The notes under the pieces were generated by a model. It had not been told where the DNA came from. It saw only the letters and a list, made by a program, of their open reading frames with translations, and made no database searches. A program made the translations under genes and the position numbers. From Exophiala sp. HKRS030 (lineage: Eukaryota > Ascomycota > Eurotiomycetes > Chaetothyriales > Herpotrichiellaceae): a DNA stretch of 64,000 nt. The DNA is taken from contig JAHWDD010000004.1 of the NCBI GenBank assembly GCA_023897205.1, forward strand, positions 5,580,001 to 5,644,000, in the 5' to 3' direction. Positions 11,117 through 22,730 of the stretch are shown piece after piece (within the stretch, counting starts at the first letter, position 1; each line of letters begins with the position of its first letter).

Positions 11117-13070
11117 ATGGATTTCGACAGCATCCGGAACCAGGTCAGCAACCTGACGCTGTATGACCTGAAGGCCGGTGTACGGAAGGTGCAAAATGGT
11201 GAGCATGGCGTTAAATTGTACTGAAATGGTTGGGAATTGACATGTTTTTTTGTTTGAAAGCCGTCATGAACTTGACCGAAATGGAGTCCAAGGTCGGTGT
11301 TTTCTCTTGTCCGAGTCCTTCTTCTGTCGGCGGCTGTGGTCTAACATTCTTTTCGTGTAGGTTCGAGAGGCAACCAACGGTGATCCTTGGGGTGCTTCGG
11401 CTACTCTGATGCAGGAGATTGCTCAGGGTACTCATAATTAGTTCGTCTCCTCCGTCGTACTCTTCGTCCTGTCGTTTGAATTGTGGGGTTTGGGATCTGA
11501 CCACCGCGCCCTTTACAGCCAGCAACTCAACGAGATCATGCCGCTTATCTACAAGAGGTTTACCGACAAGACCGCTGAAGAGTGGAGACAGATTTACAAG
11601 GTATGGACGACGTTTGATGCGGAAACTGCGCGGGACTCGGACGGGTGTTGACTTGAATTTGGGTAGGCCCTACAATTACTCGAGTTTCTTTGCAAGAACG
11701 GATCGGAAAGAGTCATTGATGATGCTCGATCACATCTTTCTCTCCTTCGGATGTTGAAACAGTTCCACTACATTGATCCGAATGGTAAGGATCAAGGTGC
11801 TAATGTGCGCAATCGGGTCAACGAGCTTGTCAAGCTGTTGAGTGACGTTGATGCCATCAGATCAGAAAGAAAGAAAGCTCGTGCGAATAAAAATAAATAT
11901 GGTGGTGTTGAAGGTGGTGCTTCCCTTGGCGGTGGCTTTTCCAGTGGTGGTGGTGGTGGTGGTAGATATGGAGGTTTCGGGAGTGACAGTGCTGATTATG
12001 GTGGTTATCAAGGAGAGGTCTATGGTGATGGTGGTGGATTTGGAGGACGAGAAACGGATTTCTCGGGTACTCAACGTCGAGGAGAACAATTTGAGGAGTA
12101 CGATGAGGGAGACGATGTCCAACCCACCAGACCAACACGATCCACTGCGTCCACCTCGCGGACTACAACGGCAGCGACTACGACGGCAGCAAAACGAGAG
12201 GCACCACCGAAAGCAAAAGCTCCGGAGCAGGATCTATTCGACTTTGGCGACGAGCCTGTCACGAGCAGCTCGAATGGCAAAGGACCCGCGGCCAACAATG
12301 ATTTTGGACTTTTGCAGAGTAGCAATCCGGTCAACGCTGATGATGATGATGACTTCGATGATTTCCAATCCGCAACTCCTGCAGTTTCTCAGCCTGCTAG
12401 CAACCCTCTTTCGTCTTTCGCACCTCCACCATCGACGTCAACAACTACTTCGGCCACTCAATTTGCTGCTCCCACACCACTTGCTCCCGGGCAGGTCGCG
12501 AATTTCCAAACTATTCTCTCCACAGCCTCTCCGGCGCCGTCAACTTCATCCTCGATCTTGTCGCCGTCTGGATCAGGGCTAACATCTCCGACGGCTCAGA
12601 AGCCTGCTGCTCAGGTGTTCCCTTCGGCACCGGCGTACAAAGCATCTGGTCCAAATTATTTCACCTCGGTGCCCATGACATCGAGTCAGCCAACCACATC
12701 TACATCGGCGTCGACACCAAGAGCTGGCGTGACACCTTCTTGGACACCGTCTTCAACGTCAGCGTCTTCACTCGGTAAGCCCACACCCAAACCTGCTTCT
12801 GCGAGTGGAGGCGGCGATGCGTTCGCGTCACTTTGGAGTTCAGCAGGATCAGCAGCTGGCGTAAGTAAAACTAGCACTTCAAGCAAAGGTCCAGATCTCG
12901 CGAGTCTGTCTAAGGCCAAAAGCCAAGCGGGTATCTGGGGAGCAGCTTCAGCAGCGAGTGCTGGAGGTAATCGACCTGGTGCTACGGCTCCAACGCCGAA
13001 TGCAGGATATGGTAACCAGCAGAAACCGGCTACACCGCTGGGAAACGGATTGGATGATCTTCTTGGATGA
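11117..13070 (+). CDS. ENT3: Epsin, ENTH-domain clathrin adaptor (Ent3-like)
   Basis: Adaptor for clathrin-dependent traffic between trans-Golgi network and endosome, 559 aa. Five exons: 11117-11198, 11261-11292, 11361-11440, 11519-11600, 11667-13070; all junctions keep frame. The ENTH domain covers about residues 1-150 with the hallmark TNGDPWGAS and YKRFTDKTAEEWRQIYK. In this family it binds phosphoinositides. The rest is disordered: a Gly-rich stretch at 11920-12040, Ser/Thr/Pro-rich linkers, and short acidic adaptor-binding motifs (DLFDFGDE, DDFDDFQSA), ending in a clathrin-box-like GLDDLLG. The N-terminal exons are short, so an ORF-only reading would miss them. Assignment to Ent3 rather than Ent5 or Ent1/2 rests on the lack of visible UIM motifs and the acidic DFxDF-type motif. 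Confidence 0.88.
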
Positions 13071-14813
13071 AATAGATTTGATGGCAAAGTTTCTAGGTGA
13101 TGTTTTCGAGAGATTCGACAAGACAAGCGTTAGGGGTTTTCTTGTTGGAGTGTTTTCAGATATTGCTCTATGATGAGAGTGATAGCTGTGTCCTCTTCGT
13201 ATCATGCGATCCGACGTATTGAAATGATAATGGATCGATTGAGGATGCATCCTTGATGTGTTCTCTCGATCCCATATTTGTTCTGCAGAAAATCGACAGT
13301 TTCTCGATCTACGTACTCGTCAGCGCTATAACGCATGCTACACGACTATCTTGTCTGTTCCATTAGGTACAAGTACGAATAAGAGCAAGAGCCAGGCTGA
13401 TACATGTTTACCACTCCCTCGCAATTAATGGGGTAGTATTCGGCCTCGCATTTTGCTAGTCTCAACACTGATGACTTCTTTGACAAATCCATGCATACGT
13501 ACTCCCTAGTAATGACCCGGGCGGACCAGATGATGGACGAAGGGCCACGGTGGAAATGGTGTGTCACTGTGCCGGAGACAAGGGAAGGCGAATTGTCCCA
13601 GGCACAGCCTCCCCGACTTACGCCAGACGCTGATGATGGTCGCGCATACGATTAGTGGTCGATCAGGTAGCAATATTTCTCACTGAAAGGTCTTTCCAAT
13701 CATCAATAATGGTTTGTTGGCCTTTGTATTCGGCCTCCTGGTCTCGTGGAGCCTAGGACCCCAGGCTGAAGGGACTCTACCCAGTGGCGATGGAGTCCGC
13801 GTCAGGATCCGTGCCTCCGCCCAGCAACGTCAGTAGTAGTGACAAACTAACTAACTAGCTGCTTGCAATCCAATTGCGAGGGTGCTCCATGGGGATGCCC
13901 TATGTATGGGTACTTCATTCGCTGGATTTTATGCACATAAGTTGTCGAGCATCGGAATTGTTTTATCCAGATGTCAGTGTCTATGGAGGAGTTAGTATGT
14001 GTCCCAAGTAGATGCGATGTTCTATTAAGGTAATCAGATTCGCTCCTTCCCCCGCTCAATGATTCTTGTACTTCTGCACCTGCCATCTTTCCCAGATGTA
14101 ACCAGTTTCTTTCGGTCTTTCTTTCCTTCTTGTTTCTTTCTTTTCATTTCATCCTTTCTTCTTCGGACAGGCTTCCTGCGGCAGATATCCCACCCCAAAG
14201 TACAGTCTTACTCACAAACTTAGCTGGATCCAGTCAGTTTTGGTGGCAGACTCGAGGATTGAATCACTCTCCCTTTCGTCATCTTGCATGGTATCCCGGT
14301 TGATCAATCGACTCGCCATCCACCGCCAATCACAGCTGCCCATCTCGCGACCGAGGGGCAATCTGCGACCAACTTGGACGATCCCAGGCGATTCCTTCCA
14401 CGGACTTTGGCGGGGTTGAATCTCAAGTCGACGACCTAACAAACCCCCCCGACACTTGTTCTCTAACTACGCACAAGAAAAGGTTAGCTAGTGGTAAACA
14501 AGGATTCCGGTGTGAGTTGGTTCACCATACTCGCACTCAAGCGCATCCTCTAGTGGCTACTAGGTTGTGTACCCATGGGAATACTTTGTATGTGCTTCTA
14601 TCTATTATTTACCCATGCACTCACTTTCTACCCTCCACTTTCCACATCAACCATCAGTCATCCCGACCACCTTGCGTTATCTGAATTGATTCTGGTTTTC
14701 TCCTCAATCGTTTTGGCCTGCAATTCGCGCACGGCTCATTCGTATTCCTTGTCGCTCTCCTCCCATCCCTTTCTACGTTCAACACCTTTAACCTCAACTT
14801 ACCACATCTAACC
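13071..14813. other. Intergenic, 1.7 kb
   Basis: No gene recognised. It contains a strong CT-rich tract at about 14108-14165 (runs of TTTCTTTC) and further pyrimidine-rich sequence just upstream of the next ATG, as in many fungal promoters and 5' UTRs. Confidence 0.5.
14108..14165 (+). promoter_or_regulatory. Pyrimidine-rich tract in the OSBP upstream region
   Basis: Nearly pure C/T stretch about 650 bp upstream of the ATG. Such tracts are common near transcription starts of constitutive fungal genes. The role is inferred from composition only. Confidence 0.3.
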
Positions 14814-17800
14814 ATGACAGAAAGACCTGCCCACAAGCGCTCCAAAAGCTCCCGAGTCTTGAATCTTCTACGAAGCGATAACCTACCCAAAGAACCTACT
14901 CTGGACACAAGCTCGCCAACAACTACCTCCGCATCAACGACAGGTCCTGCCTCGGCTACAGCTTCAACCTCTCACCTCTCACCTCTCGACGGTCCTCGAC
15001 TGGCTCCTCTTTCTACCACAAATACAAGAACTTCGCAAGTAACAATGGACCAAGGCGAGCGATCGGCCAGTCCCGACTCGCCACACAAGGTTGTTCCCTC
15101 GGGCGTTACCCCCCATCCGGGCGGCTCCATAGAAGATTCGGTCCGTACCTTTCGTGTCTTTGAGGTCCTGCGCAGTAACGACACGGCTGCCATTTCCAAA
15201 GCAATCAAAGAGTCGACTCCTACCTCTTCCAATCTCCAACCTATTCCTGGCACAACCATTCTCCATCTGTCTATCCAATGCGCCGAACCGCAGGTCGTGT
15301 CGCAGGTTATAAAAGAAGGGGCAGATCTTGATCCCAATGCGCAAGACAAGGAAGGGAATACTCCACTACACCTTGCTGCGCAGCTTGGTCGATCGCCTGT
15401 GGTCAAGGAATTGTTAGACTTGCCTGAGATCAATGACGCCATAACAAACAGACAAGGTAAACTGCCCATCGATCTTGCGCGGACCCCAGAAATCTTTCAA
15501 CAATTGCAGCTGGCTCGTTCCATATTTCTCGATGACAAGATCAAAGAAATCCATGCAGTCCTTGCGAAGAATGAATACAAGCGTCTAGAGAAAATTTTGG
15601 TTGAACCTCGAGTCGAAGGAACTCTCGACGTTAATGCTCTGGAATTGCCCACGGAAACTTTCACAGTCCAGACCGGAGGCACACTCCTCCACGAAGCTGC
15701 ACGCAAGAGGGATATTCAACTGGCACAGGTCCTCCTTCTTCACGGCGCCGACCCCTTCAGGAGAGACAGAAAAGGAAAATTGCCCCAAGATGTAACAAAG
15801 GATGACCGCACTCGGGCTATCTTGAAGAAGTCCCCCGCTGCCGCTGCTGCTCAGAGAGGTGTCCAAGAGAAGGCCATTCTCGGTAATACCCCAACTGCAT
15901 CTAGATCCAATGGACCAGGAAATGACACAACCAAGGACGCCCGCGAGATTAAGGGCTATCTTAAAAAGTGGACAAACTACACCAGTGGCTATAAGCTACG
16001 ATGGTTTGTCCTTGAAGATGGTGTTCTGAGTTACTACAAGCATCAAGATGACGCGGGCTCGGCATGTCGTGGTGCTATCAATATGCGCATCGCTAGGTTA
16101 CATATGGATGCACAGGACAAGACAAGATTTGAGATTCATGGCAAGTCATCAGTCAAGTATCATCTCAAGGCAAATCACGTCGTTGAGGCTAAAAGATGGT
16201 TCTGGGCTTTGAACAATGCCATCCAATATACAAAGGACGAAGCTAAAGAGGACGAGAAAAGGCGAACTCTCGATCTCGATACCACCCGACATTCGAGATC
16301 CGAGGGTCAAGAGTTGAGCAGCGCTACCAGTATCCGCTCTAAACACACTTCGGCGGCCAATCTCGGTGTCCAGGGGTCCTCCTCCAAAGTCAGTTTCCGT
16401 TCAGAAGGCGAACAAGGATATGAATCCTATGAAGCGAGCGTCGTTGGCGATGAGCTTCAACGTATGCCTACGAATGCTCCAACTGCCACCATCGATGCCG
16501 ATGACGATGGTGATGGTGATGACACCAGTAGTCGTGAGGTTCAAAATCCTGGCAATAAGGATGCCTTCAATATTACAGCTCAGTCGGCAAAATTGCAACT
16601 AGATTTACTCTCACGAGTGTCCGATGCTCTCATCAGTCGCGAGTCGTCACAGCCAAATACTACCCTTTCGGATCCAGATGTATCTCAAGCACTTCAAACA
16701 TATCAAACTGCTGTCAGTAGTTTGAATGGATTAGTGACTGATCTGCTTAAAATCTCAAGAGATCGAGATGCATACTGGCAGTATCGTCTTGATCGAGATG
16801 CTGACGCTCGCAAAATGTGGGAAGAAAGTATGGCCAAAATCGCGTTCGAGCATGAAGACTTGAAGAGATATATCGCTGAGTCTGAGGAGAAACGAAAACG
16901 AACCAAGCGCGCATTGAAGGAGGCTCTCGAGGGCCAATCAGACAGTCGGCCTACTTCAGTTGCTCGTGATTCGACAGATCACGTACAGTTCAACGAGGCC
17001 GTTGATGACGAAGCCATTTTACGTCCTGAGGCTCAAATATCTGCACAAAATCGACCACGAAGAAAATCATTTGCTCGAGAAGGCAACCGCAGGAAGTCCA
17101 TAATCGCTCAATTCACCAACATCTCTGATTCCGAATCAGGAGATGATGAAGAATTTTTCGATGCCATCGATGCTGGAAAGGTGGAGATAGTTGAAGCTCA
17201 ACTTTTGAGTCCTCCCCCGTTCAATTACCTACGGGTAAAAAGGAAGACGAGATTGAACCATTCTCAAAACTCGATGTGCGAGCCCTCAAGCAGATGGAGA
17301 TTGAACCTTCATATGCTGGTTATGAAGATGGCATCCGCAAAAAGTTGAAGATGGATGCTGATAACCGACCAAAGATTTCTCTTTGGGGTATTTTGAAATC
17401 CATGATTGGCAAAGACATGACCAAGATGACATTACCAGTGTCTTTCAACGAACCAACATCATTACTACAACGTGTTGCTGAAGATATGGAGTATGCTGAT
17501 CTTCTCGATATCGCCGCAGATCGACCTGATGCGACCGAGAGACTTGTTTACGTATCCGCCTTTGCTGCTTCTGAATATGCAAGTACCATCGGTCGTGTTG
17601 CTAAACCGTTCAACCCTCTTCTAGGTGAAACGTACGAGTATGTTCGGCCGGATAAAGGATATCGATTCTATATCGAGCAAGTTTCCCATCATCCTCCTAT
17701 CGGTGCTGCATACGCAGAATCGGCGAGATGGGATTATTGGGGTGAATCGGCAGTCAAGTCGAAATTCTATGGCAAGTCATTTGATATCAACCCACTAGGC

Positions 17801-18541
17801 ACCTGGTTCCTTCGACTTCGTCCATCAGATGGTGGACCTCCTGAACTATATACATGGAAGAAAGTAACCAGTTCTGTGGTGGGCATCATCACCGGTAGTC
17901 CTACAGTTGACAACTATGGACTCATGGAAGTCAAGAATTGGAATACGGGTGAAGTCTGTTTGCTTGATTTCAAACAACGTGGTTGGAAGGCAAGCTCAGC
18001 CTATCAGGTTGCTGGCAAAGTTACTGGTGTTGACGGTGTGACGAAATGGAGTATTGGTGGAAGATGGAATGACAAGATTTATGCACGTGTCACTGAAGGA
18101 TTTCAAGATGATGCCATCGGACAAGCTGTGTCCAATCACGCAAAATCCACCAGCCAATCTGGTCAACAAGCATTCTTGGTTTGGGAAGCACATGCTCGTC
18201 CACAGGGTATACCATTTAACTTGACACCTTTTGTTGTGACCCTGAACGCGGTATCTGACAATCTACGACCAAATCTTCCTCCTACTGATACTCGATTACG
18301 GCCTGATCAGCGGGCTATGGAGGATGGAGAGTATGATTTTGCCGCGACAGAGAAAAACCGTGTTGAAGAGAAACAACGTGCTGCTAGGAGGAAACGTGAA
18401 GCTGAAGGTGAAGATTGGAAACCGAAATGGTTTGAACGCAAAACCGATGAGATTACTGGTGAAACTTACTGGCAGAGCACGGGTGCCTATTGGGAGCGAA
18501 GAAAGGAAAAGGACTGGTCAGTTTGTGATGACATCTTCTAG
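14814..18541 (+). CDS. OSH1: Oxysterol-binding protein, ankyrin-PH-FFAT-ORD type (Osh1/Osh2-like; one apparent frameshift)
   Basis: Sterol/PI4P exchange protein at membrane contact sites, about 1242 aa, the length of yeast Osh1/Osh2. Start ATG 14814. Order: Ser/Thr-rich N-terminus; ankyrin repeats around residues 140-230 ([11 protein letters not shown]) and 290-330 ([12 protein letters not shown]); PH domain at about 379-475 ([18 protein letters not shown]); coiled-coil-like region near 640-700; FFAT motif EFFDAID at about 780-786 for VAP/Scs2 binding at the ER; and the ORD with signature EQVSHHPPI near 955. The frame breaks at the CCCCC run 17214-17218: the first frame runs out at 17348, while the ORD frame resumes with [18 protein letters not shown] if one C is added. 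No intron of plausible size fits, so a missing base is the likely cause. Confidence 0.9.
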
Positions 18542-20605
18542 GGAGAGGTCGATGAGAGATGGGCCAGCAGAGAATGGCTGAAACGACAGAACAAGGGACA
18601 ATGAACGGAGGTCAAGGAGACTATGCAACGCACAGTACATGTTCAGCAAGATCGAGACACGAGTAATCATATCAATAGTAAGCCGAAGAAGAGCTATATG
18701 AAGCATGTCGCCAATAAGACGATTCCAAATATGCCTACACAACCGAATAGTTCTAGAACAGTCCGATTTCTCGACGGCGAAGATGGTTCCGTGGCAATGC
18801 CATTCCAAGAACCAGGCGAAAAAATCAATGGCCTCGACTCAGACGGATGCTATCCTGTGAACCATACAGATATCGAGCCCATGTGGTACAACGACGAAGA
18901 CGGTCCGAATTGAGTCCAGTCTTCTCGCCTCGCCCCGCCCATACTCTTGTCCCCGGCAGAGAAAATCTTCATGAGAACAAAATCGGAACAGGCACAGCCA
19001 GATTCATGAAGACAGAAAGAGACAAGGAAGTTATTACTGTTGCATCTGCATTCCACGCGTGAATTTCCCCTGAAACTGAAGTGGAGGAACACTCCACGGT
19101 TCATCAAACAACATTCGGCTCCGCCCGTTGCCTTCTATATAGTATCAGATACAGAACAAGTCTGCAAGCAGGCGATCCACGTTCCGTATTTGCAGCGGTT
19201 ATATGGAATGAAAACCTGCTTGCTTGCCTTGCAGGATAGCTGTACCAGATTACCCATGTATGGACAGAGAGAGAGAGCTGTTTTGCTGACTAGACGTTAC
19301 ATTGGATTTTAAATCTGTTTACAGCCTGGTAAATCTGCTCTGCCACGTTATGACTTGTCTTCCCTTGCGAATCCATGAATATAGAAATGGGAAATGCATT
19401 GATGCCGCGAGTTCGAGCTCACTATCCGCGCCCCGAAGTGGCTACTGTCAGACTCAGCACCAGCAAGGACTATACATCTCGCTTCAGAGCTCTGACGTTG
19501 ACTTTGTTGCGGCATGTGGACTGCTAGTCAGTCCATTGCAGTACATATTCCACCATGATCAATGATTTCGATCTACGCTCTAATTACCCCTTCTAGTTAA
19601 GTTTATCACGCACTTCAGCCTCGTCCTGGCCTGCGGCTGGATTGGCCAGTGTTCTTGATTCGGCTATGATCCCTAGGTCACGAAACACGATTCGATCAGC
19701 GATGGGTATGTCAACATAGGTTGAACGAATCACTTTAAAGTTGCTCTCCTTGAGATAGGAGAACGATATGTCTACCGGCGGCACTAGATGCTGTGGTTGC
19801 AGGATATACTTCTAATGTCCTAACAGGGCTAATGTGTTCTGTTGACTAATCGAATTCTATACTGAGAAAGTACTTCGCTACATGAATAGCTTTGCGTTGT
19901 TGATGGCAGACTCAGAATCGGGATGCCTTCAAAATGCATGACGTATAGCCGATCGGCCAAGTTCATGTTGCCTACCTCTTTGCGACATGGACAGATCGTT
20001 CCTTGACTCTCGAGTAGAGTGGTACCTCTTCAACAACCCACTTGCAAATGTAGGCTACCTATTCATGCATCTTGAGGTTGGACTTGCCAACAATCTCTGG
20101 AAACAGACTTCGTCTAGTTCACCGTTCTTGGGTGAAGCGAGCCCAACCTTGTATCACTAGGTTTGTGGAGAAAACAACTTGGGGATCTGCTTCGCTTGAG
20201 TGGGCAGCTCTGTGTGTCTTCGGTCCGAGTTTCCCGGGCCCTGGGTTGGGGAATGTCTCACTGGTGTGTCCCTTCTTGTGCCCTGCTGTTTGTTGGGTGA
20301 AGATGAGACTTACACGAGGCATGTGTGGAGTGCAGTAGTAGTGCCTTGGGTCAATTCAAGTATGTTCGGTCTTTGGCTGCTTGCTGAGCAGGGACTTCGC
20401 CTGACCTATCATCTTGAAGGATGGATCTGAGGACAGACAAGGCCAGTGTCAGTAAAATAGAACTGATTTGCTCCTCGAGAACAACAGGGAAATATACACA
20501 CGTTTGACGAGGACGAGTGAGACCCCGCGAAGACTGCCTCGCATCTCCTCGTCGTGAAATACTAATTCTAGCAAAAGAGCAGACACGAGAAGGAAACCGA
20601 TCATC
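18542..20605. other. Intergenic, 2.06 kb
   Basis: No gene I can support. A 96-codon ATG ORF at 18623-18913 sits 80 nt past the OSBP stop and is probably 3' UTR. A short GA run lies near 19266-19274. Other ORFs are shadows without domains. Confidence 0.45.
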
Positions 20606-21679
20606 ATGGACAAGTTAGAAAAGAAGAGCATTTCGACAAAACGATCGTTGACTTACACTTACTACACATCCACTCCTATTAAGGCCAACAAATCTTCTTC
20701 TCAACCACCAGCACTCCTTTTCATTCACGGTTTCCCAGACTCAGCACAACTATGGCGAGACGTGATCGATCATCTAGGCGAGATTCCAAACAAGATCATT
20801 GTTCCGGACTGCCTGGGCTACGCAGGCACAGACAAACCGACCGACACACGGCTGTACGCTTACAAAGACCAAGCCTCCGACCTTATCGAGATCCTCGCAG
20901 CTGAAGACGTTGGCGACGCTGACCAAGGCTTCACTACCACTTCAGCCATCCTGATCGGCCATGACTGGGGGAGCGCGCTTGCGCAACGCGTGTATCTCCA
21001 CCACCGCCATTTATTCAGCGCCGTTATCCTCCTCAATACAGGATACATGGTACCATCTGCGCAAGCATTCGATCTCGATGCCGTCAATGCCTTAACGCAA
21101 CAGCTCTGGGGCTACCCGCAATTCGCATACTGGGAGTTCTTCCTCGCACCCGACGCCGCAGAGATCATCCATGCCAACTTGGATCGCATGTGGGAGGTGC
21201 TACATGGAAGTGACACAACAGAAACCAACTGGATGAAAGAGCTCTTCTGTGCCAGAGGTGCCATGAGAGCCTATCTCCTTGGTGAATCTCGATACGGCAA
21301 GTCCGGCGTGCCTCTGAAACCCTACGCGCGCGACGCACGCAGGAAGGAAGAGTTTCTGCAGCAGTTCGCAGATGTGAAGGCGGTTGATGCCTCGTTGAAC
21401 ATGTACCGTGCCATGGCGGCGAATGTGCAGCTACGGTCTGACGCGACCATTTTGGACGGAAACGAATCAGGAAACTTGGTGGTTGATGTTCCCTTGTTGT
21501 TTGTCATTTGTGAGCGTGACGCCGTGTGTTCGAGAGAGATGATGACCGAAGCCAAACAGCGCGGCTTGGTGCCCAAATTGAGGGAAGTCGTCTTAGACGC
21601 CGCGCATTGGTCTCCTCTGGAGAGACCGAAAGATATAGCACAGTATGTGCGTGACATCTTAGAGAGGAAGGAACGATAG
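20606..21679 (+). CDS. Alpha/beta hydrolase, soluble epoxide hydrolase-like
   Basis: Single-exon 357-aa enzyme of the alpha/beta-hydrolase fold. Start ATG 20606. HGFPD (41-45) is the oxyanion-hole loop of epoxide hydrolases and haloalkane dehalogenases; the nucleophile elbow is GHDWGS with Asp120; the acid is probably Asp305 (ICERD) and the base His334 (DAAHWSPLERP). Tyrosines in the cap region (FAYWEFF near 175 and MRAYLL near 223) could be the epoxide-protonating pair. An Asp nucleophile argues for epoxide or dehalogenase chemistry rather than a serine esterase. No signal peptide is seen, so it is probably cytosolic. It lies 1 kb upstream of the FAD monooxygenase, and a monooxygenase/epoxide hydrolase pairing would make chemical sense, but co-regulation is inference. 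Confidence 0.8.
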   Translation: MDKLEKKSISTKRSLTYTYYTSTPIKANKSSSQPPALLFIHGFPDSAQLWRDVIDHLGEIPNKIIVPDCLGYAGTDKPTDTRLYAYKDQASDLIEILAAEDVGDADQGFTTTSAILIGHDWGSALAQRVYLHHRHLFSAVILLNTGYMVPSAQAFDLDAVNALTQQLWGYPQFAYWEFFLAPDAAEIIHANLDRMWEVLHGSDTTETNWMKELFCARGAMRAYLLGESRYGKSGVPLKPYARDARRKEEFLQQFADVKAVDASLNMYRAMAANVQLRSDATILDGNESGNLVVDVPLLFVICERDAVCSREMMTEAKQRGLVPKLREVVLDAAHWSPLERPKDIAQYVRDILERKER

Positions 21680-22730
21680 CCTTGGGATGTGAGGTTTCAT
21701 AGTTCGGCTACAGAATTCCTTAGAAACACATAGCCTCATGCGAGTTCTCGTTGGACTTGGGAAGTACGATAACTTCAAACTGAGTAAACATGGTGATCCT
21801 CACTGAATCAATTCAACATCGCCGAGCTCGATTTAACGTATGAGTTCAGTTACATTCCATGCTACATGCCGACCGATCGTTTTCTACGCAATCTATCAAC
21901 CCAAGATATGTCTCGTTGCTTTCCACAAGAATCACATTGTATGCTCTGTAGGGGACAACGTTTTCATGATTCCAAGAGCCGGCCGTGCCATGCCTCACTG
22001 CACATCCCGTGTTTACCAGATCTGTCTTGGGCTTAGCTTCACTTTCGGAAAAGCTCGCCGAGCTCTCGAGAGTGCCAGACTAAAGGGGAAAGGGGGAAGG
22101 AAGCGGCGTGAATCTTCCCCAGTCCCCGCATTCGGTGCTTGCACTAGCCAACTCATGAACTGGACGGGCTGTGCATCGCACTCTTGCGGAGTCGCATCCA
22201 CACCGGGGGCATCATTGATGAGACCCTTTTCCTGCCACTACCACTCCACTGCCGTGGGGAACCATGCATGCTATGCAGACCATCAACACTGAATAGTCCC
22301 CGTTACTCGGGCCGTACTACCAAGGCCTACAAGTCCCTTAGGCCAACAGCTCGGATTTCCAGCCGGGCAATCTTCTTTCTCGAGCAAAGCGGAAAGAATG
22401 AGGATGGGCATGATAGCTTTTGACTCTAGCGGCACTAGCGACCTCGCGACTGAAGCTCGAACGTGTCCTGCCCTGGCCCGTCCAGCAAGGAAACCTCCCC
22501 CTGATTCGATTCGTCCCCATAGTCTAAGGGAGTACCATGGCGAGATCCGAGAGATGAGCACAGATCTAGCTCTCTTTCACACCCTAAAAGGTAGGTCAAT
22601 ATATAAGTGATAATCCGTTGCCTACCGCAAGGTGAAATTAGAAATCCGCTTCGATACTCCCGCCCCATCAAGTATCACCCATTTCTCCTCCTAACCTCCT
22701 CTTAACCATAGACGAAGAGTATCAACAACA
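21680..22730. other. Intergenic, promoter region of the FAD monooxygenase
   Basis: No gene recognised. Several mid-size ORFs overlap on both strands without domain support. A TATA-like box lies at its right end (separate entry). Confidence 0.45.
22600..22607 (+). promoter_or_regulatory. TATA-box-like element
   Basis: TATATAAG about 124 nt upstream of the ATG at 22731, followed by a pyrimidine-rich leader. Position and sequence fit a core promoter for the FAD monooxygenase gene. Confidence 0.45.

Noticed and set aside
11842..12582. 246-codon overlapping frame inside the epsin gene
   Set aside because: Out-of-frame reading of low-complexity Gly/Ser/Thr coding repeats; the epsin frame carries the conserved ENTH domain.
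18623..18913. 96-codon ATG ORF after the OSBP stop
   Set aside because: Only 80 nt past the stop codon, no domain and no splice signals; more likely 3' UTR.
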